Both the position numbers and the translations under genes were made by a program. 64,000 nt of DNA, taken from assembly GCA_004005435.1 (NCBI GenBank), contig RZWH01000001.1, positions 310,001-374,000 on the forward strand, in the 5' to 3' direction. The first letter of the stretch is position 1. Each line of letters opens with the position of its first letter. The notes beneath the pieces are model-generated. The model saw only the letters and a program-made list of their open reading frames with translations. It was not told the origin of the DNA and did no database searches. Of this stretch, positions 17,634 through 27,128 are shown one piece after another. The stretch is from Rhodobacteraceae bacterium CCMM004. Its GTDB lineage: Bacteria; Pseudomonadota; Alphaproteobacteria; Rhodobacterales; Rhodobacteraceae.

Positions 17634-19997
17634 CTATTCCGCCGCCATCGCGGTCTGACGGCCCTTGAGCGCGCGCCAGATCTTCTGCGCGGTCGCGGGC
17701 ATCTGGATGTCGTTGTCGCCGATGGCGTCGGTGATCGCGTTGATCACCGCCGGCGGCGCGCCGATGGCCCCCGCCTCGCCGCAGCCCTTGATGCCGAGCG
17801 GGTTGTTCGGACAGACCGTCGTGTTGTGCTCGATGGTCAGGAACGGCACGTCCTCGGCCCGGGGCATCTGATAGTCCATGTAGCTGCCGGTGATCAGCTG
17901 GCCGTCGTCGTCGTAGACCACTCGCTCCAGCATCGCCTGGCCGATGCCCTGGGCGACGCCGCCGTGCACCTGCCCCTCGACGATCATCGGGTTGATGATC
18001 GTGCCGAAGTCGTCGGCGGCGGTGAACTGCACCACCTTGCAGTCGCCGGTGTCGGGGTCGATCTCGACCTCGGCGATGTAGCACCCGGCGGGGAAGGTGA
18101 AGTTGACGGGGTCGTAGAACGCCCCCTCCTTCAGCCCCGGCTCCATCCCGTCGGGCAAGTTGTGGCCGGTGTAGGCGGCCAGGCCCACCTCGTGCCAGCC
18201 CATCTCACGGTCGGTGCCCGCGACCTTGACCACGCCGCCCTCGATGACGATGTCGTCCTCGCTGGCCTCCAGCGTGTGGGCCGCGATCTTCTTCACCTTG
18301 GCCTCGACCTTGTCCATCGCCTTGACGATGGCCGACATGCCCACCGCGCCCGAACGCGAGCCGTAGGTGCCCATGCCGAACTGCACCTTGTCGGTGTCGC
18401 CGTGGACGATCGACACGTTCTCGATCGGCTGGGAGAAGCGCTCGGCCACGATCTGGGCGAATGTGGTCTCGTGCCCCTGGCCGTGGCTGTGGCTGCCGGT
18501 CAGGACCTCGATGGTGCCCACAGGGTTCACCCGCACCTCGGCCGATTCCCACAGGCCCACACCGGCGCCGAGGCTGCCCACCGCCGCCGAGGGCGCGATG
18601 CCGCACGCCTCGATGTAGCAGGAGTAGCCCAGGCCGCGCAGCTTGCCCCGGCTCTCGGCCTCGGCGCGGCGCTGAGCGAAGCCTGCGACGTCCGCCGCCG
18701 CCTTGGCCTTGTCGAGGTTGCCGGAAAAGTCGCCCGCGTCGTAGGTCATGATGACGGGCGTCTCGTGCGGGAACGTGTCGATGAAGTTCTTGCGCCGGAG
18801 CTCGCCCGGGTCGGTGCCCATCTCGCGCGCCGCCGTCTCCATCATCCGCTCGATGAGGAAGCACGCCTCGGGCCGCCCGGCGCCGCGGTAGGCGTCCACC
18901 GGCACGGTGTTGGTGTAGACCGCGCGCACGTTGCAGTGGATGTTGGCGATGTCGTACTGGCCCGACAGCAGCGTGGCGTAGAGATACGTGGGCACCGCGG
19001 ACGAAAACAGCGACATGTAGGCGCCGAAATTGGCGATGGTGTCGACCTTGAAGCCGGTGATCTTGCCGTCCGCGTCAAAGCCCATGCGCGCCGTGGTGAT
19101 GTGGTCGCGGCCGTGCATGTCGGTCATGAAGGACTCGGCCCGGTCGCCGGTCCACTTGACGCTGCGCCCGGTCTTCATCGACGCCCAGAGGCAGGTGATC
19201 TCTTCGGGATAGATGTAGATCTTGGCGCCGAAGCCACCGCCCACATCCGGAGCGATCACCCGCAGCTTGTGCTCGGGCGCGACGTTGTAGAACGCCGACA
19301 GGACCAGACGGGCGAGATGGGGGTTCTGGCTGGTGGTGTAGAGGGTGTAGTGGTCCTCGGCCGTGTCGAAGATCGCCACGGCGCTGCGCGGCTCCATCGG
19401 GTTGGGGCTGAGGCGCTGGTTGACCACCTTCATCTCGGTGATGTGGTGGGCCCCTTCGAGCGCGGCGTCGGTGGCGGCGGCGTCGCCGATCTCCCAGTCG
19501 TAGATCAGGTTGCCCGGCGCGTTGTCGTGGACCTGCGGGGCGCCGTCGGCCAGCGCCTTGTCGGCCTGCACCACCGCCGGCAGCTCCTCGTAGTCGACCT
19601 CGACGGCCTCGGCGGCGATGCGGGCCAGCGCCTGGCTCTCGGCGATCACGACCGCCACCGCGTCGCCCACGAACCGCACCCGGTCGGTGGCCAGAGCCGA
19701 CCACGGCCCCATGTTCATCGGGCTGCCGTCCTTGGAGCTGACGGCCCAGCCGCAGATCAGATTGCCGATGCCGTCGCCGGTCAGCTGGTTGCCGTTCAGC
19801 ACCGCGATGACGCCCTCCATGCCCTCGGCGGCTGAGGTGTCGATGCCGTTCACCCGGGCGTGGGCGTGGGGGCTGCGGACGAAGGCGGCGTAGGCCTGGT
19901 TGTCCACCCGCACGTCGTCGGTATAGCGGCCCTTGCCGGTGATGAACCGCTTGTCTTCCTTGCGCTTGACGCGCGCACCGATGCCGGTGTCGCTCAT
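17634..19997 (-). CDS. Molybdopterin large subunit, form II CODH-like (CoxL-like)
   Basis: A 787-residue xanthine-oxidase-family subunit that binds Mo-MCD and catalyses hydroxylation. The active-site loop near residue 370 reads [10 protein letters not shown], the form II signature, not the AYxCSFR of CO-oxidising form I. VGGGFGAK and [14 protein letters not shown] with the catalytic glutamate are present. The ATG at 19997 has a purine-rich GGGAGGAGA upstream. No sign of truncation. The real substrate of form II enzymes is mostly unproven; an aldehyde, N-heterocycle or other small molecule is as likely as CO. Confidence 0.93.
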   Translation of the reverse strand: MSDTGIGARVKRKEDKRFITGKGRYTDDVRVDNQAYAAFVRSPHAHARVNGIDTSAAEGMEGVIAVLNGNQLTGDGIGNLICGWAVSSKDGSPMNMGPWSALATDRVRFVGDAVAVVIAESQALARIAAEAVEVDYEELPAVVQADKALADGAPQVHDNAPGNLIYDWEIGDAAATDAALEGAHHITEMKVVNQRLSPNPMEPRSAVAIFDTAEDHYTLYTTSQNPHLARLVLSAFYNVAPEHKLRVIAPDVGGGFGAKIYIYPEEITCLWASMKTGRSVKWTGDRAESFMTDMHGRDHITTARMGFDADGKITGFKVDTIANFGAYMSLFSSAVPTYLYATLLSGQYDIANIHCNVRAVYTNTVPVDAYRGAGRPEACFLIERMMETAAREMGTDPGELRRKNFIDTFPHETPVIMTYDAGDFSGNLDKAKAAADVAGFAQRRAEAESRGKLRGLGYSCYIEACGIAPSAAVGSLGAGVGLWESAEVRVNPVGTIEVLTGSHSHGQGHETTFAQIVAERFSQPIENVSIVHGDTDKVQFGMGTYGSRSGAVGMSAIVKAMDKVEAKVKKIAAHTLEASEDDIVIEGGVVKVAGTDREMGWHEVGLAAYTGHNLPDGMEPGLKEGAFYDPVNFTFPAGCYIAEVEIDPDTGDCKVVQFTAADDFGTIINPMIVEGQVHGGVAQGIGQAMLERVVYDDDGQLITGSYMDYQMPRAEDVPFLTIEHNTTVCPNNPLGIKGCGEAGAIGAPPAVINAITDAIGDNDIQMPATAQKIWRALKGRQTAMAAE

Positions 19998-20038
19998 GGC
20001 TGTCTCCTCCCTGACGGACCGCGGACGGCCCCGGCCGC

Positions 20039-20509
<471 letters not shown>

Positions 20510-20643
20510 TTGGGTCCTCCCATGGGCGGGTCTGGCGCCCGCATTGGCCCGCGCCGCGGCACGGGTCCGGTCACCGGGCGAGCCTATCCGACGGGGACGG
20601 CAAATCAACACCTCTGTTCGCGGCACCGCGGCATCGACGGGCG

Positions 20644-20689
20644 CCGGAAATCGTCCGATTTCCGGCCGGATTTCGCGCGAAATCCGGCC
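20644..20689. terminator. Twin-palindrome element A
   Basis: Two perfect palindromic stems share a ccgg: 20644-20665 (10-bp arms around tc) and 20664-20689 (10-bp arms ggccggattt/aaatccggcc around cgcgcg). It lies just past the stop of the CoxE-like gene. Four other elements of the same architecture occur in this window (B-E), always after a gene end. Likely Rho-independent terminator or mRNA 3' end structure, although no U-run follows. Confidence 0.7.
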
Positions 20690-20706
20690 CGCCCCGGGGC
20701 CGCCGG

Positions 20707-21918
20707 TCAGCCCCGCGGCGCGCGGTCGGAGGACAGGACGTCAGCCACCGCGGCGAGGCTGTCGAGCGAGTGGCAGGGCAGAAACAGATCGCTGTGGTCC
20801 AACAGCACGCGGATCCCCCGCGCCTTGGGCGCGAACCCCTCCCACCGCAGGAGCGGGTTCAGCCAGATCAGCCGCCGGCACGACAGGTGCAGCCGTTCGG
20901 CCTCGCGCGCCAAGAGGTCGGCGTCGCCGCGCTCCAGCCCGTCGGTGATCAGAAGCACCGTCGCCCCCCGCCCCAGCACCCGCCGCGACCAGTCCTTGTT
21001 GAACCGCTCCAGCGCCGCGCCGATCCGGGTCCCGCCCTGCCAATCCTGCGCCTCGCGCCCGACCTCGGCGAGCGCCGCGTCGGGGTCGCGGCCCCGCAAG
21101 GCCCGGCTCACGTCGGTCAGGCGGGTGCCGAAGGTGAACCCGTGGACCCGTCCCCAGCCGTCCCCCGGCGCCGTCGCCAGCGCGTGCAGGAACAACAGCA
21201 GCATCCGACTGTAGGAGGCCATGGAACCCGAGATGTCGACCAGCGCCACCAGATCGGGGGGCCGCGTCTGCGGACGGCGGCGGACGATCCGCCCGACCTC
21301 GCCGCCCCGGCGCAGCGCACCTCGGAGCGTCGCGCGCAGATCGGGCCGCGGGCCTTGGGACGCGGGGCGGCACCGCCGCACCCGCACCGGCGGCACCGGC
21401 AGCGCCAGCCGGGAGACCATGCGCGCGGCCGCCGCGGCCTCCTCGGCGCTCATCTGTTCAAAGTCGCGGGCGCGCAGGGTCTCGCCAGAGGACCAGGCCA
21501 CATGCGCCTCGACCTCCAGCCGCGCGGGGGGGTCGGGCCGCCGCGGCGGCTCGGGCCGGTCGGTCAGCGCCTCGGCCGCGCGCCGCTCGGCGCTCTTGGG
21601 CCGCGGCCTCTCGTCGTCGCGGCGCACCGCGGGCGACATCAGGTGGATCATATGCTCCAGGAACTCCGGGTCGCGCCAGAACATCGCAAAGACCTGGTGG
21701 TAGAGCTCCAGATGCTCGGGCCGGGTGATCAGCGTCGCCCTGAGCGTGTGGTAGAAGTCGACCTTGCGCGAGAACCCGGCCGCGGCCACCGCCCGCACCG
21801 CGTCCTCGACCTGGGCGGTGCCGACGCGAACCCCGGCGCGGCGCAGGGCGCGCGCGAAATGCACCACGTTCTCGGTCAGGCGCCCATCGGTCTGAGGCAA
21901 GGGCGCGGCGCGGGTCAC
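20707..21918 (-). CDS. VWA-domain protein, CoxE-like
   Basis: A 403-residue cytoplasmic protein with a C-terminal von Willebrand A domain. The MIDAS motif is [11 protein letters not shown], with the later threonine in GGTRIGAAL and aspartate in [10 protein letters not shown]. CoxE partners with a MoxR-type ATPase to mature the metal centre of the hydroxylase. The start is GTG at 21918, overlapping the MoxR stop by four bases. A central proline- and arginine-rich linker (about residues 110-140) separates the N-terminal helical part from the VWA domain. Confidence 0.9.
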   Translation of the reverse strand: MTRAAPLPQTDGRLTENVVHFARALRRAGVRVGTAQVEDAVRAVAAAGFSRKVDFYHTLRATLITRPEHLELYHQVFAMFWRDPEFLEHMIHLMSPAVRRDDERPRPKSAERRAAEALTDRPEPPRRPDPPARLEVEAHVAWSSGETLRARDFEQMSAEEAAAAARMVSRLALPVPPVRVRRCRPASQGPRPDLRATLRGALRRGGEVGRIVRRRPQTRPPDLVALVDISGSMASYSRMLLLFLHALATAPGDGWGRVHGFTFGTRLTDVSRALRGRDPDAALAEVGREAQDWQGGTRIGAALERFNKDWSRRVLGRGATVLLITDGLERGDADLLAREAERLHLSCRRLIWLNPLLRWEGFAPKARGIRVLLDHSDLFLPCHSLDSLAAVADVLSSDRAPRG

Positions 21919-22829
21919 GTCATGCTGCCCAGCCGCGCCCGCGCCTCGTCTAGCAGGCGCGCGACCTCCGACCCCCGCACCCGCGCGATGTCGTCTTGAT
22001 ACTTCAGGACCGCGCCCAGGGTGTCGGCGATCACCTCGGGCGACAGCGACACGGTGTCGAGCGCGATGAGACAGCGCGCCCAATCGATGCTTTCGGCCAC
22101 GCCGGGGCTCTTGAACAGATCGAGGTCGCGCAGGGACTGGACGAAGGCCACCACCTCGGCCGACAGCCGCGCGTCGATCTGCGGCACCCGGGCGCGCAGG
22201 ATCTCCATCTCGCGGTCGAATGCGGGATAATCCACCCAGTGGTAGAGGCAGCGCCGCTTCAACGCATCGTGCACCTCGCGCGTGCGGTTCGACGTCAGGA
22301 CCACCACAGGCGGCTCGGGCGCGCGCACCGTCCCGATCTCGGGGATCGTGACCTGGAAGTCGCTCAGCGCCTCCAGCAGAAACGCCTCGAACGGCTCGTC
22401 GGTGCGGTCCACCTCGTCAATCAGCAGGACCGGCGGACCCTCGGCATGGGGCTCCATCGCCTGAAGCAATGGGCGGCGGATCAGGTAGCGGTCCGAGAAC
22501 AGCTCGTCCTGGAGCGCGCCCCGCTCGGCCCCGCCCGCCGCCTCGGCGGTGCGGATCGCGATCATCTGCGCGGCAAAGTTCCACTCGTAGATCGCGCTGG
22601 CCGCGTCGAGCCCCTCGTAGCATTGCAGGCGGATCAGCCGGCGGCCCAGCCCCGCGGCCAGCGCCTTGGCGATCTCGGTCTTGCCGGTGCCGGCCTCGCC
22701 CTCCAGAAACAGGGGCTTGCCCAGCGCCAGAGACAGATAGGCGACGCAGCCCAGAGCGCGGCCGCAGACATAGTCCTCGGCCGCCAGCATGGCCATGGTG
22801 GCGTCGATGTCGTGCGGTCGCTCGGCCAC
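21915..22829 (-). CDS. MoxR-family AAA+ ATPase, CoxD-like
   Basis: A 304-residue AAA+ ATPase with Walker A FLEGEAGTGKTEIAKAL near residue 43, Walker B VLLIDEVDRTDE and sensor 1 VVLTSNRTRE. CoxD-type MoxR proteins rebuild the sulfurated Mo-Cu or Mo site in CODH systems, working with the VWA protein encoded next, to which it is translationally coupled. It is the first gene of the operon; the 124-bp space before it is shared with the divergent TAXI gene. Confidence 0.92.
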   Translation of the reverse strand: MAERPHDIDATMAMLAAEDYVCGRALGCVAYLSLALGKPLFLEGEAGTGKTEIAKALAAGLGRRLIRLQCYEGLDAASAIYEWNFAAQMIAIRTAEAAGGAERGALQDELFSDRYLIRRPLLQAMEPHAEGPPVLLIDEVDRTDEPFEAFLLEALSDFQVTIPEIGTVRAPEPPVVVLTSNRTREVHDALKRRCLYHWVDYPAFDREMEILRARVPQIDARLSAEVVAFVQSLRDLDLFKSPGVAESIDWARCLIALDTVSLSPEVIADTLGAVLKYQDDIARVRGSEVARLLDEARARLGSMT

Positions 22830-22953
22830 GGCGCCGTCCTCCCCTTCCCGGTCGTCCTGGACCTAGCCCGGCGGCGCGCCGGTGTCCAACCGCGTGGGAG
22901 GTGACAACGGGCGCCGATTGCGTCAGCTTCGGCGGAAAACCGGGGAGGAACGC

Positions 22954-23904
22954 ATGAGACGCACCGTGGCCATCGCCGTGGCGCTGTGGGCCGGGCTCAC
23001 CGCCGCCGCAGGGGCCGAAGACATCCGGGTCGGCACCGGTGGGGTCACCGGCGTCTATTATCCGGTGGGCAGCGGTCTGTGCCGGATGGTCAACCGCACG
23101 CGAGGGGATCACGGGCTGCGCTGCTCGGTGGTGGCGACCGAAGGCTCCGTGGCCAACGCCCGCGGGCTGGCCGAGGGCGAGCTGTCGCTGGCCATCGTCC
23201 AATCGGACGTCCAGGCGATGGCGGTGTCGGGCGCAGGGGTGTTTCGCGGCGCCGGCGTGCCGCAGCTCCGCGCGCTGTTCTCTCTGCATCCCGAGCCGGT
23301 GCATCTGATGGTGCGCGGCGACGCCCGGATTGCCGGGCCCGGGGATCTGGCGGGCAAGCGGGTCAGCCTGGCGCGCGAGGGCTCGGGCAGCCGGGTTATC
23401 GCCGAGGTGCTGCTGGCCGCGGCCGGATTGTCGGCCGACGACCTGGCGGTCGCCGCCGAGCTGCTCCCCTCCGAACAGGCCAAGGCGCTCTGCGCCGACA
23501 CGCTCGACGCCACGGTCTGGACCGCGGGCGTGCCGAACGGCGCCACCGCCGACGCGACCGAGGCGTGCGACGTCCGCATCGTGCCGCTCGACGGGCCGTC
23601 AACCGCAGGCCTCCTGGCCGGCAGCTTCCACTACGGCGCGGCGACGATCCCCGGCGGGCTCTATCGCGGCAACCCCGACGACATCGCCACCTGGGGCCCG
23701 CGGGCAACCTTGGTGACCACCGACGCGCTGAGCGAGGCGGCGGGATATGCCCTGGTCCGCGCGGTGTTCGAGGCGTTCGAGACGTTCCGCGCGGTGCACC
23801 CCGCGCTCGCCGATCTCGACCCCGAGGCGATGGCCACCACCGCGCTGATCGCGCCGATCCATCCAGGCGCCGAGCGCTATTTCCGCGAGCGCGGCTGGCG
23901 CTGA
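22954..23904 (+). CDS. TAXI-family TRAP transporter solute-binding protein
   Basis: A 316-residue exported protein with a signal peptide (TAAAGA, about residue 22) and the start of a TAXI fold: IRVGTGGVTGVYYPVGSGLC. The conserved VATEGSVANA and AIVQSDVQAM follow. TAXI proteins deliver ligands to fused TRAP membrane proteins. No TRAP permease gene is in this window, so this is an orphan here. ATG at 22954 follows GGGGAGGAA. It is divergent from the MoxR/Cox operon and convergent with the MATE gene 14 bases away. Confidence 0.92.
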   Translation: MRRTVAIAVALWAGLTAAAGAEDIRVGTGGVTGVYYPVGSGLCRMVNRTRGDHGLRCSVVATEGSVANARGLAEGELSLAIVQSDVQAMAVSGAGVFRGAGVPQLRALFSLHPEPVHLMVRGDARIAGPGDLAGKRVSLAREGSGSRVIAEVLLAAAGLSADDLAVAAELLPSEQAKALCADTLDATVWTAGVPNGATADATEACDVRIVPLDGPSTAGLLAGSFHYGAATIPGGLYRGNPDDIATWGPRATLVTTDALSEAAGYALVRAVFEAFETFRAVHPALADLDPEAMATTALIAPIHPGAERYFRERGWR

Positions 23905-23918
23905 GCGCCGCGTCCCGG

Positions 23919-25313
23919 TCAGAACCGAGCGTTCCAGAGCCGCAGGAGGCGCGATTGCCGGGCGAAGGGCGCGGTCGGTTCGGCCGCGCGGGTCTCGGCC
24001 CCGTCGATCACCCGCCGCGCCAGCCACAGCGCGACGAGGGCAAAGACGACGCCGCCCGCTGCCTGCCCGATCAGCACACCGGGCGCTCCGAACAGTGCTG
24101 CACCCAGGATCACGGGCGGCACGGTGCCCAACGTGTGCCGCCCCCAGTTGATCCAGGTCGAATGCAGCGGCCGGCCGAGATTGTTGAACGCCGCGTTGGA
24201 GACGAAGATCGCGCCGTTGAACCACCAGACCAGGGCGAGCGGCCCGCAGAACAGGTAGATGAGGGTCAGCGTGACGCCCTCGGCCTCGAACAGCGCCGCG
24301 ATGGGTCCGCGCAGAGCGAAGAGCGCCAGCGCCACGATGCCGACCACCAGCGCGGTGAAGATCAGCGCGTCGCGGTAGGCGCGCCGCACCCGGGCGAAGG
24401 ACCGGGCGCCGAAGTTCTGTCCGATGATCGGCCCCACCGCGCCAGACAGGGCGAAGACCACGCCGAAGGCCAGGGGCGTCATCCGCCCGACGATGGCCAT
24501 GCCGGCCACCGCGGCCTCGCCGAACTCGGCCATGGCGCGGGTCACGTAGGCCTGGCCCACCGGCGTTGCGAGCTGGGTCAGGATCGCCGGCGCGGCGATG
24601 GTCGCCACCGGGGCGAGATCCTGGGCCAGCCCCTTGGCCTCGGGCCGCGCGAGCCCGTCGTGGTGGCGCAAGAGCGGCAGGAGCGCGGTGGCCGCGATGG
24701 CGACCCGCGCCGCGACCGAGGCCAGGGCCGCGCCGGTCAGCTCCAGGTCGAGGCCGAAGATCAGGATCGGATCGAGGACCGCGTTCACCGCCCCGCCGAT
24801 CAGCGTGGCCGACATCGCCCGCCGCGCATCGCCGTGGGCGCGCAGGATGGCCCCGCCCATCATGCCCACGATCAACAGCGGCAGCGACGGCACGATGATC
24901 GCCAGGTAGCCGACGGCGAGGTCCAGGGTCTCCCCTTTGGCCCCCACCGCCCGGGCGATGGGGGCGAGATTGGCCCAGACCAGCGCCGAGAACACCGCGC
25001 CGAACCCCACGCCCCAGATCAGCGAATGGGTGGCCCGGCGCCGCGCGGTGTCGGCGTCCCCCGCCCCCAGCGCCCGCGCCACGAGCGCGCCCGCCGCGAT
25101 CGCCATGCCGATACCGAAGGAGGTGGTGAAGAACAGGATCGCCCCCGCATAGCCCACCGCCGCCGCCAGCTCGGCCTTGCCCAGCATGGAGATGAAGATC
25201 ATGTCGATGAAGTCGACGGCGAAGATCGCCATCAGCCCCACACTGGCCGTCAGCGACATGACCGACACGTGGCGGAACAGGTTGCCCGTGAGGAATTTCG
25301 CCGGTTCGGCCAT
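23919..25313 (-). CDS. MATE-family efflux transporter
   Basis: A 464-residue inner-membrane exporter with about twelve hydrophobic segments in two MATE repeats; recognisable stretches are FVDF-type AIFAVDFIDMIFISMLGK near residue 35 and GRPLHSTWINWGRHT near the C-terminus. NorM/DinF-like proteins export cationic drugs or metabolites using Na+ or H+. The start at 25313 (MAEPAKFL) has GGAG just upstream; a longer in-frame opening upstream is excluded because it enters the repeat field. Confidence 0.9.
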   Translation of the reverse strand: MAEPAKFLTGNLFRHVSVMSLTASVGLMAIFAVDFIDMIFISMLGKAELAAAVGYAGAILFFTTSFGIGMAIAAGALVARALGAGDADTARRRATHSLIWGVGFGAVFSALVWANLAPIARAVGAKGETLDLAVGYLAIIVPSLPLLIVGMMGGAILRAHGDARRAMSATLIGGAVNAVLDPILIFGLDLELTGAALASVAARVAIAATALLPLLRHHDGLARPEAKGLAQDLAPVATIAAPAILTQLATPVGQAYVTRAMAEFGEAAVAGMAIVGRMTPLAFGVVFALSGAVGPIIGQNFGARSFARVRRAYRDALIFTALVVGIVALALFALRGPIAALFEAEGVTLTLIYLFCGPLALVWWFNGAIFVSNAAFNNLGRPLHSTWINWGRHTLGTVPPVILGAALFGAPGVLIGQAAGGVVFALVALWLARRVIDGAETRAAEPTAPFARQSRLLRLWNARF

Positions 25314-25427
25314 GGGGATCTCCGCGTCGCCCCAGCCGTAGAGGAAAAACGCCCCTTCGGCGAGAGCAGAGGCACCGCCCCTTTCACCTCCGCCGAGCCA
25401 GCCCTGCACGAGCGGGGCGCCCTACGC

Positions 25428-25900
25428 GGCGGACCGGTTGTCTCAGTTGGGGCGTGCCGGGCGCGGCGCGGCCGTTCTCTCGGGCGGGTGGCGGTGGGCG
25501 GCGGGATAGGGCCTGTCCCGCGAGCGATGCCAGCCGCGCCGCCGCCGTCTTGGCAAGCGAGCGGCCCGCGGCGGGCCGATCGTTCCTCCTCCGCTGGCGG
25601 CGGTCGGGCGCGGCGATGCGGTCCCCTCCGGCAGACGGCGGCCGGCGCAGCGGACCCGTCCCGTCCGCAGGCGGTGCCAAGCCCCATGGACGGATCGTCT
25701 CCGGCGGGTCGCGCCGGGTGCGGCGGACCGGTCCCCTCCGGCGGGGGATCCCAGGCCCGGCGCGGCCGTCCTCTCGGGCGGGCCGAAGCCTGACGCGGCG
25801 GGCCAGACCTCTTCGGCCCCCGGGGGGCCAGCCGCCGCGGGCCGCTGTCCTCCAGCGGACGGCACTCGGCGCGCCGGGTCTCGCGGCTCCGGCGGGCGCG
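25428..25900. repeat. Degenerate ~36-bp tandem repeat field
   Basis: About twelve imperfect units, 33-42 bp apart, share a core like gcggaccggtcccctccgg followed by cggg. Clear members start near 25429, 25467, 25649, 25688, 25722, 25761 and 25837. Unit lengths are not multiples of three, so it is not a coding repeat. It fills the 603 bp between the MATE and MerR genes, in which I see no gene. Confidence 0.55.
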
Positions 25901-25916
25901 GGCCAGCACCGACGGG

Positions 25917-26309
25917 TCAGACCCCGTCAGACCCAGGCCCGGCCCCGTCGGGATAGGGCGCGCGGATCAGCGCCGCGCGGGTCCGGCGCAGAGTGTCGCG
26001 TACCCGCCGGGTGCGCGCCAGCCGCGCCTCAACCTCGGCGATGCGGGCGTCGAGGAACGCGATCCCGTCGAAGTCGGCGCCGTCCGCGGCGCTCAGTTGC
26101 CGCATCAGCGTTACCAGGTCGTCGAGGCTCAGCCCCGCCGCCTGCGCCTGGCGGATCCAGGCCAGCGCCTCCAAGGTGTCGGCGCCGTAATTGCGATAGG
26201 TGTTGGTGCCCCCCGGTTCGGGCGCCGAGGCGATCAGCCCCCGCCGCTCGTAATAACGGATGGTGTCGCGGCTGAGTCCGCTCTGCCGCGCCAGATCGCC
26301 GATGCGCAT
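25917..26309 (-). CDS. MerR-family transcriptional regulator
   Basis: A 130-residue regulator: the winged helix reads MRIGDLARQSGLSRDTIRYY, followed by the coiled-coil dimer helix with many arginines. No cysteine pair typical of metal-sensing MerR proteins is visible, so a metal sensor is unlikely. It is divergent from the zinc-ribbon gene and shares a promoter region with MerR-like spacing. It most likely controls that neighbour or itself. Confidence 0.88.
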   Translation of the reverse strand: MRIGDLARQSGLSRDTIRYYERRGLIASAPEPGGTNTYRNYGADTLEALAWIRQAQAAGLSLDDLVTLMRQLSAADGADFDGIAFLDARIAEVEARLARTRRVRDTLRRTRAALIRAPYPDGAGPGSDGV

Positions 26310-26324
26310 GGCCGCCCTCCGAAA

Positions 26325-26358
26325 ACCGTTGACTCGACTCGATGGTTCTTCCTACCGT
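26325..26358 (+). promoter_or_regulatory. MerR-type promoter/operator for the zinc-ribbon gene
   Basis: TTGACT (26329-26334) and TACCGT (26353-26358) are separated by 18 bases, and an imperfect dyad aacc...tcga...ggtt lies between and over them. MerR regulators typically work from a dyad inside an over-long spacer. The site sits between the divergent merR-type and zinc-ribbon genes. Confidence 0.5.
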
Positions 26359-26403
26359 GCCCCAACCCCCGCGACCAGGGGGTGCCGCGGAAAGGGCACG
26401 GCG

Positions 26404-26676
26404 ATGGCGGGACGGTGCGAGAGCTGCGGGATGCCGCTGAGCAAGGATCCCGAGGGCGGCGGCCGCGAGGCCGACGGGAGCCGCTCGATCCGCTACTGCT
26501 CGCTCTGCTACGACCGCGGCGCGTTCCGCCACCCCGACGCGACGGCCGAGGAGTTCCAGCGCCACTGCATGGAGGCATTGGCAGCCAAGGGGATGCCGCG
26601 CGTGATGGCCTGGCTCTTCACGCGCGGGGTGCCGAACCTGCCGCGCTGGACCGCCCCGCCCCACGGCCGAAGCTAG
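26404..26676 (+). CDS. Small zinc-ribbon protein
   Basis: A 90-residue protein with CESCGMPLSKD near the N-terminus and YCSLCYDRG near residue 32, giving four cysteines for one zinc. It resembles the putative zinc-ribbon proteins found beside MerR regulators. The ATG at 26404 has GGAAAGG upstream. Function unknown; the C-terminal part (FTRGVPNLPRW) is conserved in length with homologues as far as I can judge. Confidence 0.8.
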   Translation: MAGRCESCGMPLSKDPEGGGREADGSRSIRYCSLCYDRGAFRHPDATAEEFQRHCMEALAAKGMPRVMAWLFTRGVPNLPRWTAPPHGRS

Positions 26677-26770
26677 CGCAGGACGCCGCAGAACGCCCCC
26701 TCAGCCCCACGCGGCGGCGTCCTTCTGGCCAAGCCGGTGCGGCGATCTCCAAAGGCATCCTGGTCTCGGG

Positions 26771-26815
26771 GCAAGGTCCTTCGAAGGACCTTGCAAGACC
26801 CTTGCAAGGGTCTTG
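26771..26815. terminator. Twin-palindrome element B
   Basis: A perfect 24-bp palindrome (26771-26794, centre ttcgaa) abuts a perfect 22-bp palindrome (26794-26815, centre ttgcaa). It lies between the convergent zinc-ribbon and gltX genes, so it could end transcripts from both sides. Confidence 0.75.
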
Positions 26816-27128
26816 CCCCCGCCAGCGGCGAGGACGGCGCACCGTCCCGGGCGTGGGGCAGGCTGAGCGCGGACCCGGCACCCGGTCGCGGCCGGGCGCC
26901 GTCCCAGGTCCGCCCGTCGGGGCGATGCCTCACCTGTCGAGAGCGCGCCCCCGGGTCTGATCCGAGTCCCCCTTGCGGGGATGCGCCCCCCAACTTGCCT
27001 TGCAAAACATCCCGGGGGGCCCGGGGGGCTGGTCCCCCGGTCGGTCGCCGCAAGGCGAAACCCTATCCCACAGGCCCGCCCATTCCCCCGCGATCCACGT
27101 CCCCCACGTCTTGGGGGGTTTGCGCCGC
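26816..27128. other. Non-coding GC-rich stretch with hairpins
   Basis: No gene is seen between element B and gltX. A ccggggg/cccccgg stem around 27015-27040 and a g-c-rich run precede the gltX stop. The stretch probably holds the gltX terminator. Confidence 0.4.

Noticed and set aside
16722-19835. Very long open reading frame on the plus strand across the cox genes
   Set aside because: It is the antisense of the CoxL and CoxM genes, rich in Arg/His/Gly without family features; high GC removes stop codons.
17634-19997. True CO dehydrogenase (coxL form I)
   Set aside because: The active-site loop is AYRGAGR instead of AYxCSFR and the gene order is S-L-M, so CO as substrate is not supported.
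22986-25793. A 935-codon plus-strand frame through the TAXI and MATE genes
   Set aside because: Low-complexity Arg/Gly/Asp translation without motifs, overlapping two clear genes in other frames.
25428-25900. CRISPR-like array
   Set aside because: Units are imperfect throughout and vary in length; there are no identical repeats with unique spacers, and no cas genes.
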